A stretch of 64,000 nt of DNA, from contig JBAIZL010000002.1 of NCBI GenBank assembly GCA_036971475.1, positions 47,221,229 through 47,285,228 on the forward strand. The letters run 5' to 3'. The stretch is from Prosapia bicincta (Eukaryota; Arthropoda; Insecta; Hemiptera; Cercopidae). The position numbers were made by a program, and so were the translations under genes. Positions 10,246 to 21,153 of the stretch are shown one piece after another. The notes beneath the pieces are model-generated. The model saw nothing but the letters and a program-made list of their open reading frames with translations, was not told the origin of the DNA and searched no databases. How positions within the stretch are numbered: the stretch's first letter is position 1; every line of letters starts with the position of its first letter.

Positions 10246-11513
10246 AAAAAAGTATTTACATTTTTTCGAAAGAAATGTTGAAACTATCTTGCCAAAGAAC
10301 AATAAAAAGCGTTAAAAACCAATATCCTTCGAAGATTGAATAAAAGATGGTAGACCCTAATTAAAAAAAAGAAGAAAATATAATTAACAAGAACGAGTAT
10401 CTAAATGGATATTTACAATCACGACAAATTCAATTACAAAAAATACAGTAAATTAACAGGAATTTTTATATTAAAAACTTTGCAAAGTAATTAATTATGC
10501 AAATGGTTTAAAGATGAGGAAAAATAAAACAATAACTTCAAACATATTAATCTCATTTCGGGATAAATATGTAGACGCGAATGTGTTACTTATGTAAATC
10601 ATCATAATTTCTTTAACATGGAGATATTAAAACACAGATATTAGAAGAAATTACATATAGTAAATAGCCAATATAAAATAATAACACAAATTTCCAGAAA
10701 TACCTTTGTTGCACTAACTCTGTAAAATTTCGATGATAAGTAGCCTATTGTATGTATCATTGTAATGCACTATAAATTACGATCAGGAAAATACACTAAA
10801 AACCCGTAGCAAGGTGGTTGCTTCCAAAACAAGAAGATGATTAAAAGTGCAATTTAATTCTAACCATCCTCCTAAACATAAACGTTTTCATGCTGAGAGA
10901 TATAAACTTAGCAAATAATACGGAATGAATTATAATACGGAATGACCATATAATTTAAGGATCAATATCCAGGAATTTTTTTGTTGGTAGGAAATACTCA
11001 AACATATACAGGTGAGTAGTTTGAAAAGGGACGTTAATTTTTTTTGAAAAAAAATACTATTTAGCTTTCTTTGAGAGCGTGGTATAAAAGAGAGGCTAAT
11101 AAAATTAACTTTGGTTCAAAACTGCAAAGGATAATAATTGATGGGAAATTAGGTTGTAATGCAGTCCAAGTAAATCACGTATCCCGTTAATACATTATTA
11201 CCAAGACACGTTGTTGAGAGTCCTATTAAGAATGAAATGTTACTAAACATTTGTAACATTTTACCGCCGTCTTGATTACTTTGCGTTGATCATTACTCTG
11301 GACTTCTATATCATTCTGTTCATTTTTATGCTTTCCACCTACTATTTATATTTCCTTTGAATAACTATTACAACTAATTTATTTCTACAACCTATTAAAT
11401 TATTCCGTTGAATAAAATATTCTCTTCATCTCCTTCTTCCTTATATTATTCTATCCATCCCCAGATGAAAAATGTTTTAAATATGGCAAGAAGTATATGA
11501 CCGTGAGTTATAC
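10246..11513. other. Spacer between non-LTR element and minisatellite, module A
   Basis: AT-rich DNA with no recognised gene. It is repeated at 56,406-57,701, and its last part again at 61,415-62,322. A 69-codon minus-strand ORF present in both module B copies (56,955-57,164 and 61,576-61,785) is disrupted here, so it is not considered a gene. Confidence 0.6.
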
Positions 11514-14131
11514 CAAAGACAAACTACTACGTTACGTAGAGGAAAACTACTACGTTATGTAGAGGCAAACTACTACGTTATGTAGAGCCAAACTACGACG
11601 TTATGTAGAGACAAACTACTACGTTATGTAGAGGCAAACTACTACGTTATGTAGAGGCAAACTACTACGTTATGTAGAGGCAAACTACTACGGTTTGTAG
11701 AGGCAAACTACTACGTTATGTAGAGGCAAACTACTACGTTATGCAGAGACAAACTACTACGTTATGTAGAGGCAAACTACTACGTTATGTAGAGGCAAAC
11801 TACTACGTTATGTAGAGGCAAACTACTACGTTATGTAGAGGCAAACGACTACGTTATGTAGAGGCAAACTACTACGTTATGTAGAGGTAAACTACTACGT
11901 AATGTAGAGCCAAACTACGACGTTATGTAGAGACAAACTACTACGTTATGTAGAGGCAAACTACTACGTTATGTAGAGGCAAACTACTACGTTATGTAGA
12001 GGCAAACTACTACGTTATGTAGAGGCAAACTACTACATTATGCAGAGGCAAACTACTATAATATGTAGAGGCAAACTAATACGATTTGTAGAGGCAAAAT
12101 ACTACGTTATGCAGAGGCAAACTACTACGTTATGTAGAGGCAAACTACTACGGTTTGTAGAGACAAACTACTACGTTATGTAGAGGCAAACTACAACGTT
12201 ATGTAAAGGGAAACTACTACGGTTTGTAGAGGCAAACTACTACGTTATGTAGAGGCAAACTACTTCGTTGTGTAGAGGCAAACTACTACGTTATGTAGAG
12301 GCAAACTACTACGTTATGTAGAGGCAAACTACAACGTTATGTAAAGGCAAATTGCTACGGTTTGTAGAGGCAAACTACTACGTTATGTAGAGACAAACTA
12401 CTACGTTATGTAGAGGCAAACTACTACGTTATGTAGAGACAAACTACTACGTTATGTAGAGGCAAAAAACTACGTTATGTAGAGACAAACTACAACGTTA
12501 TGTAGAGCCAAACTACGAAGTTATGTAGAGACAAACTACTACGTTATGTAAAGGCAAACTGCTACGTTATGTAGAGGCAAACTACTACGTTATGTAGAGG
12601 CAAACTACTACGTTATGTAGAGGCAAACTACAACGTTATGTAAAGGCAAACTACTACGGTTTGTAGAGGGAAACTACTACGTTATGTAGAGGCAAACTAC
12701 TACGTTATGTAGAGACAAACTTCTACGTTATGTAGAGGCAAACTACTACGTTATGTAGAGGCAAACTACTACGTTATGTAGAGGCAAACTACTACGTTAT
12801 GTAGAGGCAAACTACAACGTTATGTAGAGGCAAACTACTACGTTATGTAGAGGCAAACTACTACGTTATGTAGAGGCAAACTACTACGTTATGTAGAGGC
12901 AAACTACTACGTTATGTAGAGGCAAACTACTACGTTATGTAGAGACAAACTACTACGTTATGTAGAGGCAAACTACTACGTTATTTAGAGGCAAACTACT
13001 ACGTTATGTAGAGGCAAACTATTACGTTATGTAAAGGCAAACTACTACGGTTTGTAGAGGCAAACTACTACGTTATGTAGAGACAAACTACTTCGTTATG
13101 TAGAGGCAAACTACTACGTTATGCAGAGGCAAACTACTACGTTATGTAGAGGCAAACTACTACGTTATGTAGAGCCAAACTACGACGTTATGTAGAGACA
13201 AACTACTACGTTATGTAGAGGCAAACTGCTACGTTATGTAGAGGCAAACTACTACGTTATGTAGAGGCAAACTACTACGTTATTTAGAGGCAAACTACTA
13301 CGTTATTTAGAGGCAAACTACTACGTTATGTAGAGGCAAACTACTACGTTATGTAGAGGCAAACTACTACGTTATGTATAGGCAAACTACTACGTTATGT
13401 AGAGGCAAACTACTACGTTATGTAGAGGCAAGCTACAACGTTATGTAAAGGCAAACTACTACGGTTTGTAGAGGAAAACTACTACGTTATGTAGAGACAA
13501 ACTACTACGTTATGTAGGGGCAAACTACTACGTTATGTAGAGGCAAACTACAACGTTATGTAAAGGCAAACTACTACGGTTTGTAGAGGAAAACTACTAC
13601 GTTATGTAGAGACAAACTACTACGTTATGTAGAGGCAAACTACTACGTTATGTAGAGACAAACTACAACGTTATGTAAAGGCAAACTACTACGGTTTGTA
13701 GAGGCAAACTACTACGTTATGTAGAGGCAAACTACAACGTTATGTAGAGGCAAACTACTACGTTATGTAAAGGCAAACTACTACGGTTTGTAGAGGCAAA
13801 CTACTACGTTATGTAGAGACAAACTACTACGTTATGTAGAGGCAAACTACTACGTTATGCAGAGGCAAACTACTACGTTATGTAGAGATAAACTACTACG
13901 TTATGTAGAGGCAAACTACTACGTTATGTAGAGGCAAACTACTACGTTATGTAGAGGCAAAGTACTACGTTATTTAGAGACAAACTACTACGTTATGTAG
14001 AGGCAAAGTACTACGTTATTTAGAGACAAACTACTACGTTATGTAGAGGCAAACTACTACGTTATGTAGAGGCAAACTACTACGTTATGTAGAGGTGAAC
14101 TACTACGTTATCTAGAGGCAAACTACTACAT
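11514..14131 (+). repeat. 23-bp minisatellite, about 114 units (module A)
   Basis: Head-to-tail 23-bp units with the core CTACTACGTTATGTAG. Inside the core, CTAC and GTAG are inverted arms around GTTAT. Common variants are GAGACAAA for GAGGCAAA, CGGTTTGTAG for CGTTATGTAG, and GTAAAGG for GTAGAGG. These variants recur together in blocks (for example near 12,190, 12,630, 13,020, 13,550 and 13,665), which points to amplification in blocks of several units. Every frame is closed by TAG, so it is non-coding. It ends with CTACTACATTATAAC, identical to the module B array end. Confidence 0.97.
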
Positions 14132-14811
14132 TATAACAACTCTCCCCAGATAACATCACTGGTAGAATGCGATGAGATAGGCAATATAAAGATGGATATG
14201 TAATAATCCATGAATGTTAAAAAATACATAATATTGGTTAGGATAAAACAACTAAGAACTAGTCAATTACACATCTCTATACATTAATAGACAATGAGGG
14301 AGGGAGAATGTGCAGGATGAAATTTCAATATTTGATTCCTGAAATTTTTATGAAAAAACATATTTTGTTAAAACAATAATACAGAAAAAAATTAGTTAGA
14401 ATACATTATTAATGCTTTATTATGTTTCAAAAGTTATTTTATTCAGAGGGAAATTTTAACTACATTAATGACTTTATTGTTGAAACATGTAGTTTGCATG
14501 ATTCTAATAATATTTAGTTTATAGAATAGAGCTCTAATTACGTTAATGGTTTAGCAATTATGTATTTTTCAAATGCATAATAGGTTTATTTTTGTAATAT
14601 CATTATCTTCGACACACATCTTTAATATATAGATTGTGTAATATGGCTAACTATAGCGTTGAATAATTGATATGTAAGGATGTATCCATATTATACAAAC
14701 AATATAATTGTAATAGGATTGGTAAAATGAGCTACAGAGAGCAAAAATGTTTTTCTAGTGTTTGATTAGGAAGAATACAGAAATGTTTGTTGTTAAATAT
14801 ATATATACATG

Positions 14812-14815
<4 letters not shown>
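14132..14815. other. AT-rich spacer after the minisatellite, module A
   Basis: No gene recognised. The whole stretch is repeated at about 60,204-60,889 in module B with scattered substitutions. Confidence 0.6.
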
Positions 14816-14903
<88 letters not shown>

Positions 14904-14936
14904 GTGTGTGTGTGTGTAAGTGTGTGTGTGTTTGTG
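14816..14936 (+). repeat. (GT)n microsatellite, module A
   Basis: About 45 uninterrupted GT units, then interrupted GT with TAAG and TTT changes. A valine/cysteine-only ORF across it is an artefact of the repeat. The same tract is at about 60,890-60,990 in module B. Confidence 0.95.
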
Positions 14937-15003
14937 TTGGCGTTTAAGTTTGTGTAAATGATGAGCCTAATAATGATAAATGGTTATTATTACCTAACTA
15001 ATA

Positions 15004-15004
15004 G

Positions 15005-15063
<59 letters not shown>
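15004..15063 (+). repeat. (CT)n(AT)n compound microsatellite, module A
   Basis: A CT run of about 11 units passes directly into an AT run of about 18 units. Module B has the same at about 61,060-61,113. Confidence 0.95.
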
Positions 15064-15065
<2 letters not shown>

Positions 15066-15929
15066 CAAAATATAAAGAATTAAATTACAGTAAACTTTTG
15101 GTTAGAAGTGAAGAGGGGTAGTAACTCATTATATATATTATTCTTCAAAATATAAAAGAAGTAATACAAATAGTTGCTTTGAGATAACTAGAATAATTAA
15201 AGTAAAATGTTCCAAAATTTAAGCAATAATTTACAGTGGTAAGTGTTATGAATTGGTATTAGTTACGGTCCTCTGCTGTAATGCAATGTTACGCGATTAT
15301 GAATAGCTAAAAACATTCTGCACTGTTTAATAAATAAACTTCTATGATATAAGGTTATATCTGTGCTCGGAAAAATTACAATCTTTATAGAGTTAGCGAA
15401 ACTTGGAACATTAAAACTTTAGTTAATAGCCAGTATGGAACATTTATTAAACGGAAACGACTTTAGGTATAATTTAGTGACCAGTGAACAGTTTTGATTT
15501 TACTTTATTTTTCATCAAATCCCTGTTTTAATAGTTCCATAAAGTTCGAATTTTGTGAACACACATTATTATCAACTACAAATATAGATAATATATATTT
15601 TATAGATTTAGTTGTTATCATATTTGTAAATAGCCCTTACAATATACTTTCATTGCAGTGAGCTTCCTTTGTTTTTTTTTCAATAACTGTTATTAATTAT
15701 ATAACTAGGCTTACTGTTAGGTTATTTATTTCAAATAACACCAACCAACATTACCTGTGGTAACAGATATTAATAGTGGTCCTTATATAGTTCTGTACGC
15801 TGAATATGAAAATAAAATTATACATTCTTCATGCCCATATTTTTTTATGATACAATTATATTATAATTTTTGTATCCTCACTAGGTATCAATAATGTTTA
15901 TTAAACGTTTTTTTAAATTTAAATTAAAG

Positions 15930-16151
15930 AACTATATTCTAATACTATTCTTGGATTAATCCAACAACAACAATTAATTATATTAAATTTCAATGTAAAC
16001 ATAACACAAACAATCAATGAAAAAAAGCTTGAAGAATCACTTAAATTTCCGTTTATACCGTTAGACCACGCTCTTGAAATGAAGGAAACATATGACAATA
16101 TAAAATTACCTCTCGAACAGATTCTGTTCAACAAATATGTTTGCGAGAACT
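15930..16151 (+). other. Coding-like stop-free stretch (unidentified)
   Basis: Open from an AAAG acceptor-like site to TAG at 16,149-16,151. The peptide includes KLEESLKFPFIPLDHALEMK and ends NKYVCEN. The charge pattern and the FP-L block recall insect DUF4806-type domains, but this is a weak impression. A GTAAGT donor-like site follows at 16,169, after the stop, so the piece may be a broken internal exon. It has no suitable ATG near the start. Confidence 0.2.
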
Positions 16152-16647
16152 AGATCAAATGTTCAAAACGTAAGTAATTTATTCAAGGTAACGAATATTT
16201 TTAAAACCGTCCATTTGTCAACTTAGGAGACGTCTACTTTCCTCCATTACACATAAAATTGGACTTTGTAAATTAAATTTGTATTTAAATCTTCGTAAAG
16301 GCAATGGACTCACAGTGTTAGTCTTTTACTTGAAAATAAAATAACCTTAAATAAAATAAGGTATTTTTGTAGACCTAGAAATAAACCAAATAATAAAAGA
16401 CAATAAATTTAAAGAGTTAAATGTCGAAAAAAACCCTGAAATTCATTTATAAAAACTTCTACACCTTTCAGTGAATCATAAAATAGGTTCCTATTGTAAC
16501 TTAGTAAGTAACCAGTTTAATTCGTAACAAGCCATGGGATGCAATAAATCCCTACAGATATTTTGCACTGTCATTTAAACTTTTCCCAGAAAATATTGGT
16601 TCAATTGTTGACTAGTACATGAGCGATTTTATCAATATATCTCAATC

Positions 16648-16770
16648 ATGGAAAAGTTCTACAATGGAAAATATATCTTACTCCTAATATCCGTGTCGAT
16701 TCCTGCTAGACACTCAAGAACGATACAACCAGAAGATAAAACACAATTGAGTCATCACCCTATTGTGTAA
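16648..16770 (+). CDS. Small ORF with signal-peptide-like start
   Basis: 40-residue ORF starting MEKFYNGKYILLLISVSIPA: a basic start, then a hydrophobic core, then a small residue, as in a secretion signal. The start has A at -3 and G at +4, a favourable context. No homologue is recognised. The ORF is short and may be chance or the first exon of a secreted protein; no donor was seen before the stop. Confidence 0.15.
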   Translation: MEKFYNGKYILLLISVSIPARHSRTIQPEDKTQLSHHPIV

Positions 16771-18650
16771 TTAGGGTATGCAAAGTTTTTAAATAATGCA
16801 AGACAATCCTTCACCTTTAATTTTAAATATTCTGACAGATGGAAACCTTGTGCCATAGAAAAAACAAAAATGAGGAGATATTTATTATCGGCGTAAAAAT
16901 ACGTTTAGAATCAAATATTTCATGCTCGGTGATAAAACTAATTTTCCCCAATGTATTCCTTGCACGTCTTTAATTTTGAATGCTAATGAAATTAAATTAA
17001 ATTGAACGGTTAATTTAAAGCGTTACAATTAGGTTTTGATAAATGTTTGGGACATCCACGCAGTTTTATAAGCTTCAAAAGTGCATTTTTCTGAATCATG
17101 TTTAATGGTTTTACAAAATAAATTGGTAACACGATTTTTCCTCGCCCTTTTATTTTATGTTTCTTCTTCCTTTTTTGTTTTTTTACCCTTATTTCTGTCT
17201 CTCTTCTTTATGCTTTTATTGTTTCTACCCATTTTCACCATCTATGTGTCAGTCAAACCTCGTGAGCATCAACAAAATTTTTTTATCCTTCCATACAATC
17301 ATCACAAGAAACTATATAGAAAAGCGAATGTAAACATTAGTCTAATTGTAACAAAATAGTAGTAATAATAAATAAAAACAGGTGAGAGAATAGTTAAATG
17401 TTTAAACCACGTTTAAGGGCAATATGTTTTATAATAGTAAATGAAACATGTTATTTTAGTTTACTTTTGAAAGCATACTATTCGTATATTACATTTGAGC
17501 CTAATCGATATACAAATTTATCACTGAAGATACAGTAAAAAGTAACCCTCAAAATTTTAATAATTAAAAATGTTTGTACGTGATAAGGCCCTCAGTTTTT
17601 TCTGGACTGGTAATAATTTTTAAAAAAATTCCCAGATAAAACCTTCAGCGTATAAATTTATATTTTTTAAGCACTTCATAATAATATCACCTAATCATAA
17701 TAAAAGTGTTTCTAGCGGAATAAAGCAAGCTTTCATTACTAAGCTATTATTACTTTCTTACTACTAGTAAGTCTTTGACAAATTAAACAATGTGGAACAG
17801 ATGCCTTTATAACATTCATTCATACTTAATGGAATTCTAAAATGACTTCGTTTGGTAATTTAGGTTTATTATTTAACTACAATTATTTAGTAGTTTCATC
17901 ATTGAAAACGTTTTAAAATTTCATTTGTTAATTTAAAACACGTTCTACGAGATTAAAATGTCTGCAATTGGCTGTACAAGATGTATCGTTAGCAATCAAT
18001 GTCAGTTACAGCGAGTCTTAAGTTAGATTAGGGAAATAATTACATCACGGACGGCCCAAGCTTGATATAGAAACTAGGTCAGAATGCTCTTTTTGTGATA
18101 GTCAAATAGTTAACACAGTTTGATACTTCCTGTAACAAATATACAAAACGCGAGCGCTTAAATATATAGGCATATTAAAAATACACATGTTTGAATCACA
18201 CACGAAAAATAATCTCTCATACCACTAGATTGTATTAAGATAATACCTAAGGCCATAATACTGGACTTGAGTTTATTCATAGGACTTATAAAGGACATGT
18301 AATTGTTTACTTATTTTACTGGTTTCACGCAGATCAACCAGCATCATCAGTAGTGTATTCACACAGATTATTTTTATTTAAATAAGTTATTAAAAAATTT
18401 AGGTTTAGCTAAATAAAAAAAAAAAACAATGAATGAAATTATAACTTTATATTTAAACTAATTGTGATACATGTTTGTTATTTCAGTAAACAAACATCCT
18501 AAATATAATTGTAAATTTTCCTATTAAAAGCGAATATTTAAGCAGCAGTGAGATTTAAAACATAATAATTACCTAAATTCAAGTGGTTTCATTTCGGAAG
18601 TTATCCTATACACCTAAGAATGTTTCAACCCTTACCTGCAACCATCTTAC

Positions 18651-18764
18651 CTGCTCTATTATGGCCAGCTCAGCCACTAGCTCCCACTCTTTGATTGTAA
18701 GCCCCAACCTTTCCATAAGAAAATAATGATCTATTCCTTGAGGTCGAACTCTGTTTTGAAACCT
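18651..18764 (-). other. Candidate internal coding exon, minus strand
   Basis: Read on the minus strand, a pyrimidine-rich tract ending TTGTGGTAG (plus 18,765-18,773) is followed by 114 stop-free bases, exactly 38 codons. These end CAG directly before a consensus GTAAGA donor (plus 18,645-18,650). The peptide begins RFQNRVRPQGIDHYF and continues with MERLGLTIKEWELVAELAI. Its composition is protein-like rather than AT-driven, and the exon is phase 0 on both sides. I do not recognise the protein. The LTR element at 19,016 lies 252 bp upstream on the minus strand, so it may sit in an intron of this gene. Confidence 0.4.
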
Positions 18765-19011
18765 CTACCACAAGAAATAAATCACACAATAAAAGCAGCT
18801 CCTGAATTTATGAAAAATTCAATTAGCCACCTGAAAGAGAGGTCTGCCTAGTGAAGTATAAATAAGTTGTATTGGGATAATAGACAGTAAACAATTTGTG
18901 TAAATGTAATAAATAGATTACTGTGAAAATTAATAATTTAACATTTTAAATTCGGATTAAGAAGCAAGTATTTAAAAAAAATAAAGTAGAGGTAATTCAA
19001 TTTTTAATTTC

Positions 19012-19015
19012 TATA
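19012..19015 (+). repeat. Target site duplication TATA (left)
   Basis: TATA directly abuts the AGTTA start of the left LTR; the same four bases follow the right LTR at 26,263. Errantiviruses of this group prefer such targets. Confidence 0.85.
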
Positions 19016-19307
19016 AGTTATATAAACATTTTATGTGAACATTTCATAATTAAATGCGTGCTAGGAGGATTCCTGCTTACGCAGCTTTAGTATTATATAG
19101 GTGTGAGAACAGAGCCCCGGCAGTGTGTAAGTCGCCTCTGTATCGCACAGACATTTTCCACTCCGATTGAGTGCACATCAATTGTATTGTTTTATTAAGT
19201 AAAATTAATGTAACAGTTTTCTAAATTAATTGTTTATTAAATTCATAGGTTTGTTAAAAATAAAAATCATTTTTAAAAACCTTTCTTGCTTAATATAAAA
19301 CGTAACT
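19016..19307 (+). repeat. 5' LTR
   Basis: 292 bp, bounded by the 5-bp inverted repeat AGTTA/TAACT. It contains a TATATA box-like word at 19,094-19,099 and an AATAAA polyadenylation signal at 19,259-19,264. It differs from the 3' LTR at two positions by eye (C/T near 19,213 and T/C near 19,290). Confidence 0.97.
19094..19099 (+). promoter_or_regulatory. TATA-like word in 5' LTR
   Basis: TATATA about 80 bp into the LTR, upstream of a GC-richer stretch that could hold the start site. Position and context fit an LTR promoter; the start site itself is not known. Confidence 0.35.
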
Positions 19308-19321
19308 GGCGCAGTCGGTAG
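19307..19321 (+). promoter_or_regulatory. Primer binding site (tRNA-Ser)
   Basis: TGGCGCAGTCGGTAG is an exact 15-base complement of the 3' end of insect tRNA-Ser including CCA. It shares its first T with the last base of the LTR. A tRNA-Ser primer is known for 17.6, 297 and ZAM, whereas gypsy itself uses tRNA-Lys. Confidence 0.9.
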
Positions 19322-19618
19322 TACACCTCAAGGAAGTAAGCGAATATAACGTCCGTCGGTTTTAACCGTTAATTGAGGAAACTTTAAGTAGAGTGAATAT
19401 CTACAACCACTTAATAGAGCGCATATCTATTAAGAACACGAGCGAATATCGTGTAGGTGAAAAGTGAAAAGTGAAAGTTGTTCAAATGAGCAAAGTATTT
19501 TGGATCAACTTGTAAGTAGATCTTAAGATATAGAATTAAGAAAAAGTAGAGTAAATACTTTTTAATTTTATATAATTGATTTTTAATTTTATTATTTTAA
19601 AGAAAATAATATTTTAAA
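19322..19618 (+). other. Leader between PBS and gag
   Basis: About 300 bp, AT-rich with several GTGAAA and GCGAATATC-like words. It is the place where a packaging signal and a donor for the spliced env RNA would be expected; no single donor stands out (TTGTAAGTAG at about 19,510 is the best GTAAGT match). Confidence 0.5.
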
Positions 19619-20716
19619 ATGGCAACGCCAACATTAAAGAAGGAATATCTAGATATGATTCCTGAGTATAGTGGAGAGCCCACTATGCTCCAAAGATTTA
19701 TTTCTATATGTGACAAAGTAGTAAATAAGTTTTATGTAAGCGAAAATCCAGAGGATTTTCAAAATGAATATTTATTTTCTTCTATACTAGCTAAACTAAA
19801 AGGCCAAGCATTGGAAATGGTTGTAAACTCAAATTCATATAATTGGTATGAGGTTAAAAAAGTATTATTAACCAGCTATTCAGACAAAAGAGATTGTTTT
19901 ACCTTAAATTTAGAAATGGTTGAGTTAAAACAAGAGAATAACGAATCACCTTTTAAATTTTATGAAAGAATTCAAAAACTATTAAATTTACAGATTTCAT
20001 TTTTTGTTAATAAAGAGCCACAAAGACAATTGGCCAAAGATGTTTTAATAGAATATGTACAGAAACTAGGGTTAAGAGTTCTCCTTAGAGGTTTACATGA
20101 ACCTGTAGGATCGCTAATGCGAACCAAAAATCCAGATTCTCTTAGCGAAGCACTTAATATGCTTACTAACGATTTTCAATTTAAAAATAATAAATTATTT
20201 CAAAATATTAAACAGAACATTCCACCTAGGGCCCCACAATACCCGCCTATTCGCAAACCCCTTCCTAACAAGCAAACCTTCCAAAATTATAGGCCCAACT
20301 ACCAAAATAATCCTAACCAATTTACTAAACCTAACTCATACGTACAGCAAAATCAACAACCGAGACAGTCTAACAATTACGCACCATTAAAAGGTCATCA
20401 AAAATTTGAACCAGAACCAATGAGCATTTCCACACGTCAAACAGGGAACACAATTAGACAAAATAGACTTTATCAGATGACAGGGAAACCAATAGAAGAG
20501 GAAAATTACGATCAAACTATGAATCGATTGACTGAACAAATGACTAACTCTTATCTGACCGAACAAACAGATTATGAACCGCAAGAGGACCCTGACAGCT
20601 ACATAGACTTTGACGATTCCACGCAGGAGGAAAACGCATGCGGATTCACTCAAGAGGACAATCATACCCAAAATCATTTTTTAGGACTAACCACATTAAA
20701 AAGACATTTTCCATAA
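19619..20716 (+). CDS. gag: Gag structural polyprotein of the LTR element
   Basis: 365 residues, intact. The N-terminal two thirds is an alpha-helical capsid-type region of the errantivirus Gag family (starts MATPTLKKEYLDMIPEYSGE). Residues about 200-280 are rich in Pro, Asn and Gln and basic, with no CCHC zinc knuckle, as is usual in this group. The C-terminal part is acidic. The last 79 bases overlap the pol frame; a T TTT TTA heptamer in the right phase lies at 20,677-20,683, 30 bases before the stop codon. The ATG was chosen as the first one after the leader and starts a family-typical N terminus. Gag assembles the particle that packages the element RNA. Confidence 0.93.
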   Translation: MATPTLKKEYLDMIPEYSGEPTMLQRFISICDKVVNKFYVSENPEDFQNEYLFSSILAKLKGQALEMVVNSNSYNWYEVKKVLLTSYSDKRDCFTLNLEMVELKQENNESPFKFYERIQKLLNLQISFFVNKEPQRQLAKDVLIEYVQKLGLRVLLRGLHEPVGSLMRTKNPDSLSEALNMLTNDFQFKNNKLFQNIKQNIPPRAPQYPPIRKPLPNKQTFQNYRPNYQNNPNQFTKPNSYVQQNQQPRQSNNYAPLKGHQKFEPEPMSISTRQTGNTIRQNRLYQMTGKPIEEENYDQTMNRLTEQMTNSYLTEQTDYEPQEDPDSYIDFDDSTQEENACGFTQEDNHTQNHFLGLTTLKRHFP

Positions 20717-21096
20717 TGCATATAGAAGACGACACAAACGAACTACCGTACATCCACGATCCCAAGACCAATTTAAAGATGCTGATTGACACTGGAAGTA
20801 CGAGATCATTTATTAAAAAATCAATAGCTTTCCAATTTTTCAAAAACACTCTAAAACAAGAACCATTTGAAGTGAGTACAGCTCATGGAGTATCAAAAGA
20901 AAAATACAGTTGTACGCTACCACTTTTAGGAAAAGAAACAACCAAATTCTATTTATTTGATTTCCATAAAGATTTTGACTTACTCCTTGGATTAGATAAC
21001 ATAAAAGAATTAAAAATTAATTTAAATTTTGTGAATGATAAATTAATATTTCGCAATAAGCAAATGCAGATTAAATATTTTAACACAGAAGAACAA

Positions 21097-21148
<52 letters not shown>

Positions 21149-21153
21149 GTTAG
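20638..21153 (+). CDS. pol: Pol, first segment: aspartic protease
   Basis: Pol frame, -1 to gag; translation would enter at about 20,683. The protease is recognised by the catalytic LIDTGSTRSFI (Asp codon 20,788-20,790) and by the flap/second half LLLGLDNIKEL near residue 120. The frame then runs through sixteen AAT codons (21,097-21,144) into AAA TGT TAG. The TAG at 21,151-21,153 is in the same frame as the RT segment that follows, with no other stop between. The polyasparagine run is a microsatellite in the protease-RT linker. Either this copy has one nonsense mutation or the stop is read through; the former is more likely. Confidence 0.85.
20677..20683 (+). promoter_or_regulatory. -1 ribosomal frameshift heptamer T TTT TTA
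   Basis: In the gag frame the codons are TTT (20,678-20,680) and TTA (20,681-20,683), so the heptamer has the X XXY YYZ register needed for -1 slippage. After slipping, reading enters the pol frame (SFFRTNHIKK...). It lies inside the gag/pol overlap, 30 bases upstream of the gag stop. T TTT TTA is also the slippery sequence of well-known retroviruses. A downstream stimulatory structure was not worked out. Confidence 0.75.
21097..21144 (+). repeat. (AAT)16 microsatellite inside pol
   Basis: Sixteen AAT codons in the pol frame. Being a trinucleotide repeat, expansion or contraction keeps the frame, so the repeat itself does not explain the stop that follows two codons later. Confidence 0.97.

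Larger units (their letters stand above)
1..15335 (+). repeat. Segmental duplication, module A
   Basis: This segment is repeated in the same orientation at 44,952-61,414. The order of all landmarks is the same: 40-bp tandem repeat, 84-codon ORF, CCTAA run, non-LTR retrotransposon, 23-bp minisatellite, GT and CT/AT microsatellites. Aligned by eye, unique stretches differ by a few percent, with many small and some large indels. The copy is already in register at base 1, so it probably starts upstream of the window. The match stops at 15,335, where module B jumps into its own internal tandem duplication. Confidence 0.93.
15336..19011. other. AT-rich DNA between module A and the LTR element
   Basis: Single-copy within the window. 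No recognised complete gene. It holds three weak coding candidates given separately: a stop-free stretch at 15,930-16,151, a signal-peptide-like small ORF at 16,648-16,770, and a minus-strand exon candidate at 18,651-18,764. A very hydrophobic ORF at 17,081-17,359 derives from a T/C-rich tract and is not believed to be a gene. Confidence 0.5.

Noticed and set aside
11514..14131. Regular repeats that could suggest a CRISPR array
   Set aside because: Units are contiguous 23-bp copies without unique spacers, in an evidently eukaryotic context.
14762..14947. ORF of alternating Val and Cys
   Set aside because: It is a direct translation of the (GT)n microsatellite.
17081..17359. 92-codon very hydrophobic ORF that looks like a membrane protein
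   Set aside because: It comes from a T/C-rich tract (Phe and Leu runs), with no sign of constraint or homology.
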